NCBI GenBank assembly: GCA_934503195.1 | Contig: CAKSVM010000005.1 | Coordinates: forward strand, 1 to 64,000 | Source: an uncultured Eubacteriales bacterium | GTDB taxonomy: Bacteria > Bacillota > Clostridia > Oscillospirales > CAG-272 | Reading direction: 5' to 3' | Length of the DNA: 64,000 nt | Shown: in pieces, positions 29,939 to 38,480 of the stretch | Layout: every line of letters starts with the position of its first letter | Position numbering within the stretch: the stretch's first letter is position 1 | Position numbers and translations under genes: made by a program | Notes under the pieces: model-generated | What the model was told of the DNA's origin: nothing | The model's database searches: none | What the model saw: only the letters and a program-made list of their open reading frames with translations

Positions 29939-32900
29939 TTATTTCACGAGCCTGAACTCGTATTTTCCCGAGCCGACAATGATCGGTTTGTCTGTTACTT
30001 CAAATGGATTTTCGGGAGCCTTGGATCCGATCCACTTTCCGCTTTTAGGGAGATAAATCTTCGCGCGGGTGTTCGCCGGGACTTCGAAGCGGCAGACGAG
30101 ACTATCGTCTTCAAAAGCCCATTCCGACGCGACTGTTCCGCGGATCGAGTCGTAGTGACCCGATGCGCGTCCGAGATCCTTATTCACGGTCGGGCTGAGG
30201 ATTATCTTACCGAAGCCGGGAGCTTCGCCGCGGATTCCGAGGACGTGTGAGAAGAGCCATTCGACTGCCGCTCCGTAGGAATAGTGATTCAGCGAACCCT
30301 TGTAGGTGATTTTTCCGTCCTTTTCGTAATAGCCGTCCCAGCACTCGTAGATGCTCGTCGCGCCGTTTTTGACCTGATAGAGCCACGACGGGCAGGTCGT
30401 CTGGCGGAGCATTCTGAACGCCTGATCGGAATATCCGTTCATCGTCAGCACCGGGAGGATAAGCCCGACGCCGAGGAATCCGACTCTTATGTTGTATCCG
30501 CCCGAGATCACGCTGTCCGCCAGCTTTTTCGCGGCGAGCGGCGCGGTTTTTTCGTCAAAGAGTCCGAAGGCGAGTCCGATGACCCACGAACACTGCGTGT
30601 TGACCTCTCCGGTGTCTGGATGCTTTGAGTTGCCCCAGTATCCGGTTCCGTAGACCTTGGGATCGCATTTCGTCGAGCCGTCGGGTAGGACGAACTCGCG
30701 GTTCCACGCGGCCTTTACCCTGTCCGCCATGCCGGCGAGATAATCACGGTCGGAATCCTTTCCGATAATTCCGGCCATTTCCGAGAGGAGCCTTAACGAA
30801 TGCTCTCCGAAGGCCGTTTCGGTGATGACGCAGGGCGTCGTCTCGACGCCGAGCCAGTCGCCGTAGGTGTTCTTCCCGAAGGTGTTCGGGATGTCGACGT
30901 CGATGTAGTTGTTTTTCGAGAAGATCGAGATGATGAGATCGGCGTAGCGTTTCATCGCGGCGTAGTTCGACTTTATGAATTCCTTGTCGCCGCTCTGTCT
31001 GTACATGAGATAGGGAATTATGACTCCGGCGTCGCTCCAGCCGCCGACCGGGGATTCGCGCGGCTTGTTGTTCGGCGCGCGGTCGTCGAAATTTCCGTCT
31101 GTACTCTGCGAGTCGCGCGTGTCGGCCATGTATTTGTCCATGAACCCGAAGATGTCGGCGAGATACGCGGCCGTAGCGGCGAATACCTGCGCGTCGCCCG
31201 CCCAGCCGAGACGCTCGTCGCGCTGTGGGCAGTCGGTCGGAACCGAGAGAAAGTTGTCGATCATGCTCTGACGCGTGTTCTCGACGAATTTGTCGACAAG
31301 CACGTCGGGGCAGTCAAAATCTCCGGTGAGCCGCATTTCGGAGCAAAGTACGAGCGCGTTGACCTCTTCAATCTCAACGTTTCCATCGGTCGTGAATTCC
31401 ATATACCTGAATCCGTGGTAAACGAGCGATGGCTCGAAGATCTCCTCACCGTCTCCGGCGAGAATATATATGTCGTGGTTTGCGGCGGTGCGGTTGCCGT
31501 AGTCGTTGATCGTTCCGGGTGCTCCGGTACGCGGGGTGACGTTTTCGGCGTTGAGGACTTCGGCGTGGCGCATAGTGACCTTCGCGCCGCACACGCCCTT
31601 TAACTTAAGGCGGCAGATTCCGGCGATGTTCTTGCCGAAATCATAGACTCTGACGCCGGGGAGCGGTTCGGTGACCGAGATTGGTTCAAGCGTCTCAAAG
31701 CACTTCACCTGAGGGCCGCGCTGAGGAACAAGCTTTCCGATCGAAAGCGACTCCATCGTCGTTTCCTTCGCGTTGACCCATTTTCCCGAATTCTTCATCC
31801 GCGCGTCGAAGATCTCGCCGTTGAAGATATCGTCGTATCTGACCGCGCCGTCAGAATCCGAGAGCCAGTCCGAATCGGTTACGATCCGCTCCTCGCCGTC
31901 GTTGTAGGTCAGGATAAGCTCGCCGATGAAGGCCAGAGTCGATCCGGCGTAGTTCATCGCGCGGTTGTACCAGCCGTGTCCGACAAGCGTTTCAAGCGTG
32001 TTTTCGCCCTCGGTGAAAAATTCCGTCACGTCATAGGTCTGATACATCACGCGGCTCTGAACGCGCGTGCGGCCGGGATTGAAATAAGTGCCGCCGACCT
32101 TTTTGCCGTTTATGAAAAGCTCATAGATTCCGGCGGCCGAGGCGTTCATCCGCGCTTTCACGAGGCCTTTCCGCACCTTGACCGACCGCCTGAAAAGCGG
32201 AGTGGGCGCGAAATCAAGCGGGAAAACCGTGTCGGTGCTTTTTATCACGTATCCGTCGCCGTTTATGAAGCCTCCGGCGAGGATGAGATTCTTGGGATCC
32301 GAAAAGTCCTCGTGGATTCTTTCGTCCGACGATTCCAGATCAATTGAGAGAAGCTTTACCTTTGTCGGGAAGCTCTGCGTGAAGCCGAACCCGCCGCCGC
32401 GGATATTGAGCTTTTCCTCAAAGATCGGCTTTCCGTCGAGCGAGACGCTGACCTTTTCGCCCGAGATTATCGAGAGCTTGTGCCGCGAGTTTTTGTATTT
32501 TTCCGCGCCGTAGAGGGAGGTTATGTCCTTTTCGCGAAGTGCAACGGTTCTGCCGTCGACCGATTCCGAGAGCGTCGCGGTGAGCTTTCCCGAGTCAAGA
32601 TCGGTGGCGAATTTCACGAGGTAGTAATTTCCCTCGTCCGCCGCGCCGAAGATGAATCCGGACGTGCTGTTTTCGGAATATCTGAACGAGAATTCGTTTG
32701 ACGCCGGCTCAAAATTGATGTTAAGCCTGAAATCAACGCCGCGGTTCTCGTAATATGTCTTGCCGAGCGTGATCCACTTGGCGTTTTCAAGCGGTTTTCC
32801 GATGTATCCGGTCTCGAAAAAGGCCGACGCGGATTCTATTTCGTGTCTTCCCGCATCGCTCTCGGCAACGCCTTCGAGCTTCCATTCGTAGCGCGTGAAG

Positions 32901-33133
32901 CTTTCAAGCTCCGCGCCGCAGGCTATTCCGGTCGTTTCGAGAAGGTCTTCCGAATCGCGCGACTTTGATTCTTCGAACACCACTCTGCCGGAAGGATCGG
33001 TGAGCGTGAGCTTATAGGACGAAAGGACGACGTCATATCCGTCCGAGTCGAGCCTGAACGAAAAGCGTGGATTTTTGCCGACGCCGAGCGGCGCGGTGAG
33101 AAAGTTTGTTCTGAGATCTGAAAATACTGTCAT
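29939..33133 (-). CDS. Alpha-L-rhamnosidase, glycoside hydrolase family 78
   Basis: The 1064-residue enzyme removes terminal alpha-L-rhamnose from plant glycans or glycosides. The (alpha/alpha)6 catalytic domain begins near residue 630 with SVPTDCPQRDERLGWAGD, the GH78 signature containing catalytic acidic residues, and continues through YGDWLG and NHYSYGAAVEWLF. N-terminal beta-domains precede it, including a concanavalin-like insert (about residues 120-270). There is no signal peptide, so it probably acts in the cytosol on imported rhamnosides. ATG 33133 is preferred over 33139 because AGGTGG lies 7 nt before it. A promoter lies at 33167-33195. Confidence 0.92.
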   Translation of the reverse strand: MTVFSDLRTNFLTAPLGVGKNPRFSFRLDSDGYDVVLSSYKLTLTDPSGRVVFEESKSRDSEDLLETTGIACGAELESFTRYEWKLEGVAESDAGRHEIESASAFFETGYIGKPLENAKWITLGKTYYENRGVDFRLNINFEPASNEFSFRYSENSTSGFIFGAADEGNYYLVKFATDLDSGKLTATLSESVDGRTVALREKDITSLYGAEKYKNSRHKLSIISGEKVSVSLDGKPIFEEKLNIRGGGFGFTQSFPTKVKLLSIDLESSDERIHEDFSDPKNLILAGGFINGDGYVIKSTDTVFPLDFAPTPLFRRSVKVRKGLVKARMNASAAGIYELFINGKKVGGTYFNPGRTRVQSRVMYQTYDVTEFFTEGENTLETLVGHGWYNRAMNYAGSTLAFIGELILTYNDGEERIVTDSDWLSDSDGAVRYDDIFNGEIFDARMKNSGKWVNAKETTMESLSIGKLVPQRGPQVKCFETLEPISVTEPLPGVRVYDFGKNIAGICRLKLKGVCGAKVTMRHAEVLNAENVTPRTGAPGTINDYGNRTAANHDIYILAGDGEEIFEPSLVYHGFRYMEFTTDGNVEIEEVNALVLCSEMRLTGDFDCPDVLVDKFVENTRQSMIDNFLSVPTDCPQRDERLGWAGDAQVFAATAAYLADIFGFMDKYMADTRDSQSTDGNFDDRAPNNKPRESPVGGWSDAGVIIPYLMYRQSGDKEFIKSNYAAMKRYADLIISIFSKNNYIDVDIPNTFGKNTYGDWLGVETTPCVITETAFGEHSLRLLSEMAGIIGKDSDRDYLAGMADRVKAAWNREFVLPDGSTKCDPKVYGTGYWGNSKHPDTGEVNTQCSWVIGLAFGLFDEKTAPLAAKKLADSVISGGYNIRVGFLGVGLILPVLTMNGYSDQAFRMLRQTTCPSWLYQVKNGATSIYECWDGYYEKDGKITYKGSLNHYSYGAAVEWLFSHVLGIRGEAPGFGKIILSPTVNKDLGRASGHYDSIRGTVASEWAFEDDSLVCRFEVPANTRAKIYLPKSGKWIGSKAPENPFEVTDKPIIVGSGKYEFRLVK

Positions 33134-33166
33134 GATCATACCACCTAATATTAAATTTATGGTATA

Positions 33167-33195
33167 ATTCTAGCAGACCAAAGCGGCTTTGTCAA
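33167..33195 (-). promoter_or_regulatory. Promoter of the rhamnosidase gene
   Basis: On the minus strand TTGACA (33195-33190), 17 nt, TAGAAT (33172-33167). Confidence 0.82.
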
Positions 33196-33226
33196 TGCAA
33201 AGTTTTTCGGATTTTTCCGCGGAAAT

Positions 33227-33646
33227 TTAACGCGGACTCGCGGCGGCCTTCTCAATCAGTCCGACCGCGTCGCGGATGAGCGCGGTGAGCGGCAGATCCC
33301 CGACTCCCGCGACCATGTTGTCGCAGCGGTTGACCGGAATCAGAACCCTGGCGGCGCCGCTCTGTCCGACGGCCTTCGCCATCTTTGGCGTGACCTCGCC
33401 GCAGAGCGAGTCGGCGATGACTATCCCGACCGGACCCGCGATGACGTTGGCGCGCTTCACGTTCACAACGACCGGATTTTCCCCGGTCGCCGCGTAGTCC
33501 GGCGAGGATTTCAGCATATTTGCCGTGGCGATCGAGTTTGTTCCGACCGCCGTGATCTCGGCGTCAGGAATCCTCTCGCGTATCGCGTCGATGAGCTGCG
33601 AGCCGATCCGCCCGCCCTGACCGTCGATTACGAGGATTTTTATCAT
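33227..33646 (-). CDS. DUF3842 family protein
   Basis: The 139-residue protein opens with a Rossmann-like loop IKILVIDGQGGRIGSQLID and has the family's GTNSIATANMLKS and NVIAGPVGIVIADSLCGEVTP segments. DUF3842 is a clostridial family of unknown function that looks nucleotide-binding. It overlaps the upstream amidohydrolase gene by 4 bp (ATGA), so the two are translated together. Confidence 0.85.
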   Translation of the reverse strand: MIKILVIDGQGGRIGSQLIDAIRERIPDAEITAVGTNSIATANMLKSSPDYAATGENPVVVNVKRANVIAGPVGIVIADSLCGEVTPKMAKAVGQSGAARVLIPVNRCDNMVAGVGDLPLTALIRDAVGLIEKAAASPR

Positions 33647-34446
33647 TTCTTCTCTCCGACGAGCTTTATCGCGTTTTCTGAGAGAATTTTCTTCATAAGA
33701 TTCTCGGGAAGCTCAAGCGAATCCAGATATTCAAGCGATTCCTTAGGCGTGAACCACGGAAAATCGCTTCCGAAAAGGATATGATCAGGATCGTGCGCGA
33801 GGAGCATACGCTTTGCCTGAGCCTTGTCAAGGTCGAACGGCGCGGCGAGCGACGTGTCGATCCAGATGTTCTTCCGGCCGATTAAAAGTTTTTCTACGCT
33901 GTTCCAGAGACGGTTCGCGCCCATGTGAGCCGCGACGAGCTTAAGAGCCGGGAATTTTTCGCTGACCCTCACGATCCGCTCGGGTGTGCAGTGGATGAAA
34001 TCCGGCGAGTAGAAATCCCAGCCGGAGTGAGTGACGACGAAGAAATCGTTTTCGATCGCCGCCTCGAATACCGCGTCGAACTTCGGATCGTCGATCGCGC
34101 ACTCCATGTAGTCCGGGTGGAGCTTTATGCCCTTTATCCCGGCCCCGGCGAGTCTTTTGGCCTCGGATTTTATGTTTTCGCTGTAAGGATTGAGCGAGCC
34201 GAGTGAATAGAGGCGCGGATTCTTTGAGCATTCAATCGCGAAATCGTTGACCTTATGCTCCTGATGCGGATTCGTCGCGATATTGAGTATGACCGAATAG
34301 TCTACGCCGTACTCGTCCATATGCGCGATGAGATCGGGTACCTTGCCGTTTCCGACGTTTTTTATGTTGCCGCAGGCGGCGAGCCTCGGAACAGCCTTTT
34401 CGGCCAGCGCGTCGGGAAAAGCGTGTGAATGGAAATCAATAATCAA
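33643..34446 (-). CDS. Amidohydrolase family metal-dependent hydrolase
   Basis: The 267-residue protein starts with IIDFHSHAFPD, the metal-binding HxH strand of the amidohydrolase 2 (TIM-barrel) family, and shows KGIKLHPDY, VVTHSGW, LVAAHMGANRLW and the closing ILFGSDFPWFTPKESLEYL, all typical of this family, which includes uronate- and aminocarboxymuconate-type decarboxylases. The exact reaction is unknown. No ATG fits; the TTG at 34446 lies 10 nt after AAAGGGA and starts right before the first barrel strand. A TATAAT at 34489-34484 (minus) is a likely -10 box with a weak -35. Confidence 0.8.
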   Translation of the reverse strand: MIIDFHSHAFPDALAEKAVPRLAACGNIKNVGNGKVPDLIAHMDEYGVDYSVILNIATNPHQEHKVNDFAIECSKNPRLYSLGSLNPYSENIKSEAKRLAGAGIKGIKLHPDYMECAIDDPKFDAVFEAAIENDFFVVTHSGWDFYSPDFIHCTPERIVRVSEKFPALKLVAAHMGANRLWNSVEKLLIGRKNIWIDTSLAAPFDLDKAQAKRMLLAHDPDHILFGSDFPWFTPKESLEYLDSLELPENLMKKILSENAIKLVGEKK

Positions 34447-34595
34447 CTTTATCAAGTCCCTTTTTGAAAATGTTGTAAACTTTATTATAGCACAATTCAG
34501 GCCGCTATAAAAGCGGTTTTTTGTGAATAAACTAAAATAGTGCAAAAAGCTTATAAAAAGTCTGTGAATTTCCAAAATCAGGTACAAATTGCATA

Positions 34596-34624
34596 TTGAA
34601 AAAATTCCCCGTATGGTTTATAAT
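34596..34624 (+). promoter_or_regulatory. Promoter of the decarboxylase/transcarboxylase cluster
   Basis: TTGAAA (34596-34601), 17 nt, TATAAT (34619-34624). The leader of about 105 nt contains the hairpin GCGTT-CCG-AACGC. Confidence 0.8.
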
Positions 34625-34735
34625 ATTTATATAATGGGGAAGAATAGTGTTTATCTATTTGAGGGCGTTCCGAACGCGTCCCTGAATACCTGAACTCTCA
34701 CAAAAATCCATTCAAATTTACTTGGAGGTCAATAC

Positions 34736-36205
34736 ATGGGAAACAAAACGCACGAGTTCAAATCGGCGGCCGAGCTTCGCGCTCTCTTTGAGAACGAAGC
34801 TTCCACCGCTAAAGAGCGCATAGCATCGCTTTTCGACGAGGGAACCTTCGCCGAGACCGGGGCTTACGCGCACAGAGTCGCCGCTGAGATAGGCGGCACG
34901 GAAGGCGAGCTTGAGGGAGTCATCTGCGGCTACGGCGCGATCGACGGACGTCTGGTATTCGCTTTCGCTCAGGATTTCTCCCGCATGAAGGGCGCGGTCG
35001 GATCGATGCAGGCCAAGAAGATCTGTGATCTTTACGATCTGGCAATCAAGAACGCGGCCCCGGTCATCGGAATCTTCGACAGCGCGGGCGCGTATGTGCT
35101 TGAGGGTGTCGAGGCTCTGGCCGGCTACGGACGCATTATGAAGAAGGTCGCCTCGGCTTCGGGGCTCATTCCGCAGATCGCGGTTGTCGCGGGAGTATGC
35201 GGCGGCGCGATGGCGACGGTCGCCTCGATGTTCGATTTCGTCATCGGCGCTGAGAAGGAAGGAAGCTTCTACGTCAATCCTCCCTTTGTTCTCAACAATC
35301 TCGAAAAGGGCGCGAAGCTCGGCGAGATCGCGACCGCGGCCAAGGGCGGTTCGGTTGATGTGGTAAGTTCGGATGCCGCTGAAGCCCTCACCTATGTCAG
35401 AAAGCTCCTCTCCTATATCCCGCAGAACAACGCTGACGGAACGGCGTACGCCCGGACTAACGACGAGATCAACCGTCTTGTCGATATCGACTCGATAATC
35501 TCGGCCGAGAACTACTCGATGGCTGACGTTATCAAAGCGATCTCGGACGACGCGGCCTTCCTTGAGATCGGTGCTGACTGGGCGAAGTCGATGCTCACCG
35601 GATTCGTCACGCTCAACGGAATGGTTGTCGGCGTTGTCGCGAACCAGCCGGCTGAAAACGGCGGCAAGCTAACCGGATGCGCGGCGAAGAAGGCGGCGAA
35701 GTTCATCTCCTTCTGCGACTGCTTCAATGTCCCGGTACTCACTCTCGTTGACACCGAGGGCTACGAGGTCTCGGTCGAGGCTGAAAAGGCTCAGTATTCC
35801 GCGGCTCTCGCAAAGCTCGCTTCGGCTTACGCCATGAGCGACAACGCGAAGGTCACGGTCGTTCTCGGCAAGGCTTACGGCGCGGCTTACACGCTTATGG
35901 GATCAAAGTCGATCGGCGCGGACATCGCTTTCGCGGCGGATTCGGCGAAGATCAGCGCGATGCCGACCGCTTCGGCAGTCGCTTTCGCGTGGAACGACAA
36001 GGTCACCGACAACGCAAAGCGTTCCGAGGTTGAGGCTGAGTGGGACAGCGTGATGGCTTCTCCGGTCATCGCGGCGAAGTCGGGAGAGATCGACGATATC
36101 ATCTCGCTTGACGAGCTTCGTCAGCGCACCGCGGCCGCGTTTGAGATGCTCGGCGCGAAGAACGCTCTCATCCCCGCTAAGCGTCACAACAACCTCCCCC
36201 TGTAA
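34736..36205 (+). CDS. mmdA: 12S-type carboxyltransferase subunit (MmdA-like)
   Basis: The 489-residue protein has the crotonase-like carboxyltransferase fold of acyl-CoA carboxylase beta and methylmalonyl-CoA decarboxylase alpha subunits: AFAQDFSRMKGAVGSMQAKK, IFDSAGAYVLEGV, GVCGGAMA and, in the second half, LVDTEGYEV, GKAYGAAYTLMG and AFAADSAKISAMPTA. It would move CO2 from a malonyl- or methylmalonyl-CoA-like thioester onto biotin. Some landmark positions differ (GAYVLEG in place of the usual GARIQEG), so the substrate is not certain. TTGGAGGTC precedes the ATG. It is first in a gene cluster with OadG, biotin carrier, OadB and OadA. Confidence 0.85.
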   Translation: MGNKTHEFKSAAELRALFENEASTAKERIASLFDEGTFAETGAYAHRVAAEIGGTEGELEGVICGYGAIDGRLVFAFAQDFSRMKGAVGSMQAKKICDLYDLAIKNAAPVIGIFDSAGAYVLEGVEALAGYGRIMKKVASASGLIPQIAVVAGVCGGAMATVASMFDFVIGAEKEGSFYVNPPFVLNNLEKGAKLGEIATAAKGGSVDVVSSDAAEALTYVRKLLSYIPQNNADGTAYARTNDEINRLVDIDSIISAENYSMADVIKAISDDAAFLEIGADWAKSMLTGFVTLNGMVVGVVANQPAENGGKLTGCAAKKAAKFISFCDCFNVPVLTLVDTEGYEVSVEAEKAQYSAALAKLASAYAMSDNAKVTVVLGKAYGAAYTLMGSKSIGADIAFAADSAKISAMPTASAVAFAWNDKVTDNAKRSEVEAEWDSVMASPVIAAKSGEIDDIISLDELRQRTAAAFEMLGAKNALIPAKRHNNLPL

Positions 36206-36220
36206 AATAGGAGGCACGCA

Positions 36221-36619
36221 ATGAATTTTAATTACCTTCCGCTGCTCACCGCCGCCGCCGCGGCGACCGATCTCATGAACAACCCGATGTCGTTCGGCGA
36301 GCGCGTTTTAATGGGACTTCAGGTCACGCTTTTCGGAATGGCGGTAGTATTCGCGGTTCTGATTCTCCTCTGGGGAATTCTTGAAATCTTCCGCGTACTT
36401 TTCTACGAGCTTCCGAAGAAGAAGGCCGAGGCCGCGAAGCCCGCTGAACCCGAGGCTCCCGCTCCGGCTCCGGCCGAAGAGCCTGTCATGGCGGTCGAAG
36501 AGACCGGGACTGACGACGCCGAGATAGTCGCCGCGATCACAGCCGCGATTTCGGTAGTCATGGACAAACCGCAGACATCCTTCAGAGTCGTGTCGTTCAG
36601 ACGCACGGCATCGAAATAA
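36221..36619 (+). CDS. oadG: Na+-pumping decarboxylase gamma subunit (OadG-like)
   Basis: The 132-residue protein has one strong membrane helix (about residues 30-56, GLQVTLFGMAVVFAVLILLWGI), followed by a proline/alanine/glutamate-rich linker and a short C-terminal segment FRVVSFRRTAS. This is the layout of OadG/MmdD, which anchors the soluble carboxyltransferase to the membrane beta subunit. TAGGAGG lies before the ATG, 15 nt after the mmdA stop. Confidence 0.85.
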   Translation: MNFNYLPLLTAAAAATDLMNNPMSFGERVLMGLQVTLFGMAVVFAVLILLWGILEIFRVLFYELPKKKAEAAKPAEPEAPAPAPAEEPVMAVEETGTDDAEIVAAITAAISVVMDKPQTSFRVVSFRRTASK

Positions 36620-36643
36620 TGATAGTTAAAAGGAGATACTACA

Positions 36644-37024
36644 ATGAGAAAATTCAATGTAACCGTAAACGGTACCGCTTATGAAGTAGAAGTCGAAGAG
36701 GTCGAGGCTGGCGCGTCGGCTCCCGCGGCCGCTCCGGCAGCAGCACCCGCGGCCGCTCCCAAGGCAGCTCCGGCTCCCAAGAAGGCAGCCGCTCCGGCAG
36801 GCGCGCAGGGATCTGTCAAGGTCGCTTCCCCGATGCCCGGCACCATCCTCAAGATGAACGTTACCGCTGGTCAGAAGATCACCAAGGGCGATGTAATCTG
36901 CGTCCTTGAGGCAATGAAGATGGAGAACGACATTCCCGCTCCTCAGGACGGCGTGGTCGCTTCGGTCAACGTACAGAAGGGTGCTTCGGTCAACTCCGGA
37001 GACGTACTCGTAACTCTTAACTGA
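36644..37024 (+). CDS. Biotin carboxyl carrier protein of the decarboxylase
   Basis: The 126-residue carrier has a short N-terminal strand region, an Ala/Pro/Lys-rich flexible linker (about residues 27-55) and a biotinyl domain with VLEAMKMEND, where the Lys between two Met is biotinylated. It carries CO2 between the carboxyltransferases and OadB. AGGAGA precedes the ATG. Because OadA in this cluster lacks its own biotin domain, this protein is the only carrier seen. Confidence 0.93.
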   Translation: MRKFNVTVNGTAYEVEVEEVEAGASAPAAAPAAAPAAAPKAAPAPKKAAAPAGAQGSVKVASPMPGTILKMNVTAGQKITKGDVICVLEAMKMENDIPAPQDGVVASVNVQKGASVNSGDVLVTLN

Positions 37025-37055
37025 TTACCTCGAATAAGAACAGAGAGGTAATCAA

Positions 37056-38234
37056 ATGTTAGATACAATTATCAACTTCCTTGGCTCCACCGGTGTCGCA
37101 AGGCTCGTTGAAGATCCGGTCTTCCTTGTGAAGACGCTGATCATGTACGCGATCGTCATCGTGCTTTTCTACCTCGCGATCGTAAAGGGCTTCGAGCCGC
37201 TGCTGCTGCTCCCGATCTCGTTCGGAATGCTGCTGGCCAACCTTCCCGGCGCGAACATGATGCATCTTGACTGGTTTCTGCAAAAAGAGATCGACTGGGG
37301 CTACATCCTCAATCACGGCGGACTCATCGACTACCTTTACATTGGAGTCAAGCTCGGAATCTATCCGTCCCTCATATTCATGGGCGTCGGCGCGATGACC
37401 GACTTCACCGCGCTGATCTCTAACCCGAAGAGCCTTCTCATGGGCGCGGGCGCGCAGCTCGGCGTCTTCGTGGCCTTCTTCGGCGCGCTTCTCATCGGAT
37501 TCGTTCCGAACGCGGCGGCTTCGATCGGTATCATCGGCGGCGCGGATGGCCCTACGGCAATCCTTGTCACCAAGACTCTCGCTCCCGCGCTTCTCGGTGC
37601 GATCGCGATCGCGGCTTACTCCTACATGGCACTCATCCCGATCATCCAGCCTCCCTTCATGAAGCTCCTCACGACCAAGAAAGAGCGTGAGATCGTCATG
37701 ACCGCGCTCCGTCCGGTTTCGAGAACCGAAAAGATCATCTTCCCGGTACTCGTCGCTATAGTCGTTTCGATCATTCTTCCTGACGCGGCTCCGCTTATCG
37801 GATTCCTCATGTTCGGAAACCTCCTCAACGTCTCGGGCGTCGCTGACCGTCTCTCGAAGACCGCGCAGAACGAGCTTATGAATATCGTCACGATATTCCT
37901 CGGCGTCTCGGTCGGCGCGACCGCGTCGGCTGACAACTTCCTGAAGCCCCAGACCATCGCCATCATCTGTCTCGGTCTTGTGGCGTTCTCGATCTCGACC
38001 TGCGGCGGACTTCTCACCGCGAAGATCATGTGCATCGTCACAAAGGGCAAGATCAACCCGCTTATCGGTTCGGCAGGCGTTTCGGCGGTTCCCATGGCCG
38101 CGCGTGTTTCGCAGATCGAAGGTCAGAAGGCTAACCCCGCAAACTTCCTTCTCATGCACGCAATGGGTCCGAACGTCGCGGGCGTCATCGGCTCGGCAGT
38201 CGCCGCCGGCGTCTTCCTTTCGATGTTCAAATAA
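37056..38234 (+). CDS. oadB: Na+-pumping decarboxylase beta subunit
   Basis: The 392-residue integral membrane protein is the carboxybiotin decarboxylase that couples CO2 release to Na+ export. Family landmarks include LLLPISFGMLLANLP, IYPSLIFMGVGAMTDF, SIGIIGGADGPTAI (the conserved Asp/Gly segment), FGNLLNVSGV, the DNFLKPQT strand and GSAGVSAVPMAARV near the end. Length and pattern match OadB/MmdB, with around ten helices. AGAGGTAA lies before the ATG. The following 246-nt gap contains a large hairpin. Confidence 0.94.
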   Translation: MLDTIINFLGSTGVARLVEDPVFLVKTLIMYAIVIVLFYLAIVKGFEPLLLLPISFGMLLANLPGANMMHLDWFLQKEIDWGYILNHGGLIDYLYIGVKLGIYPSLIFMGVGAMTDFTALISNPKSLLMGAGAQLGVFVAFFGALLIGFVPNAAASIGIIGGADGPTAILVTKTLAPALLGAIAIAAYSYMALIPIIQPPFMKLLTTKKEREIVMTALRPVSRTEKIIFPVLVAIVVSIILPDAAPLIGFLMFGNLLNVSGVADRLSKTAQNELMNIVTIFLGVSVGATASADNFLKPQTIAIICLGLVAFSISTCGGLLTAKIMCIVTKGKINPLIGSAGVSAVPMAARVSQIEGQKANPANFLLMHAMGPNVAGVIGSAVAAGVFLSMFK

Positions 38235-38248
38235 TTTTATTATAGTCA

Positions 38249-38289
38249 GGGGCGGGAGACCCCTTTTAAGGAAAGAGGTCTCCCGCCCC
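38249..38289 (+). other. Long GC-rich hairpin between oadB and oadA
   Basis: Perfect 13-bp stem (38249-38261 and 38277-38289; GGGGCGGGAGACC on the left arm) with a 15-nt loop. The 3' side is C-rich rather than U-rich, so it is not a standard terminator. It may be an RNA processing or stability element that separates oadA expression from the first four genes. Confidence 0.6.
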
Positions 38290-38429
38290 CGACACCCCCA
38301 CCCTCCCCCAAACCTTTTTAAGCAATAGGTTATTGCAGTTGATTGTTAGTTCCGAAAAACGTGTTAGCTTCTGGATATAGCAGACTCAATTACTGCGATA
38401 TCTTAAAAAGTAGTTTATTAAGGGAAGAG

Positions 38430-38458
38430 TTTTCAACGTTCCGAATATTCACTATACC
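38430..38458 (+). promoter_or_regulatory. Possible weak promoter of oadA
   Basis: TTTTCA (38430-38435), 17 nt, TATACC (38453-38458). Match to consensus is modest and the leader would be only about 16 nt. Confidence 0.3.
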
Positions 38459-38480
38459 GATTCATGGAGGAATAATATAA

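Noticed and set aside
34502..34522. CCGCT-ATAAA-AGCGG hairpin with six T on the plus strand as a terminator
   Set aside because: No plus-strand gene lies upstream for about 6 kb and the stem is only 5 bp. It may be chance.
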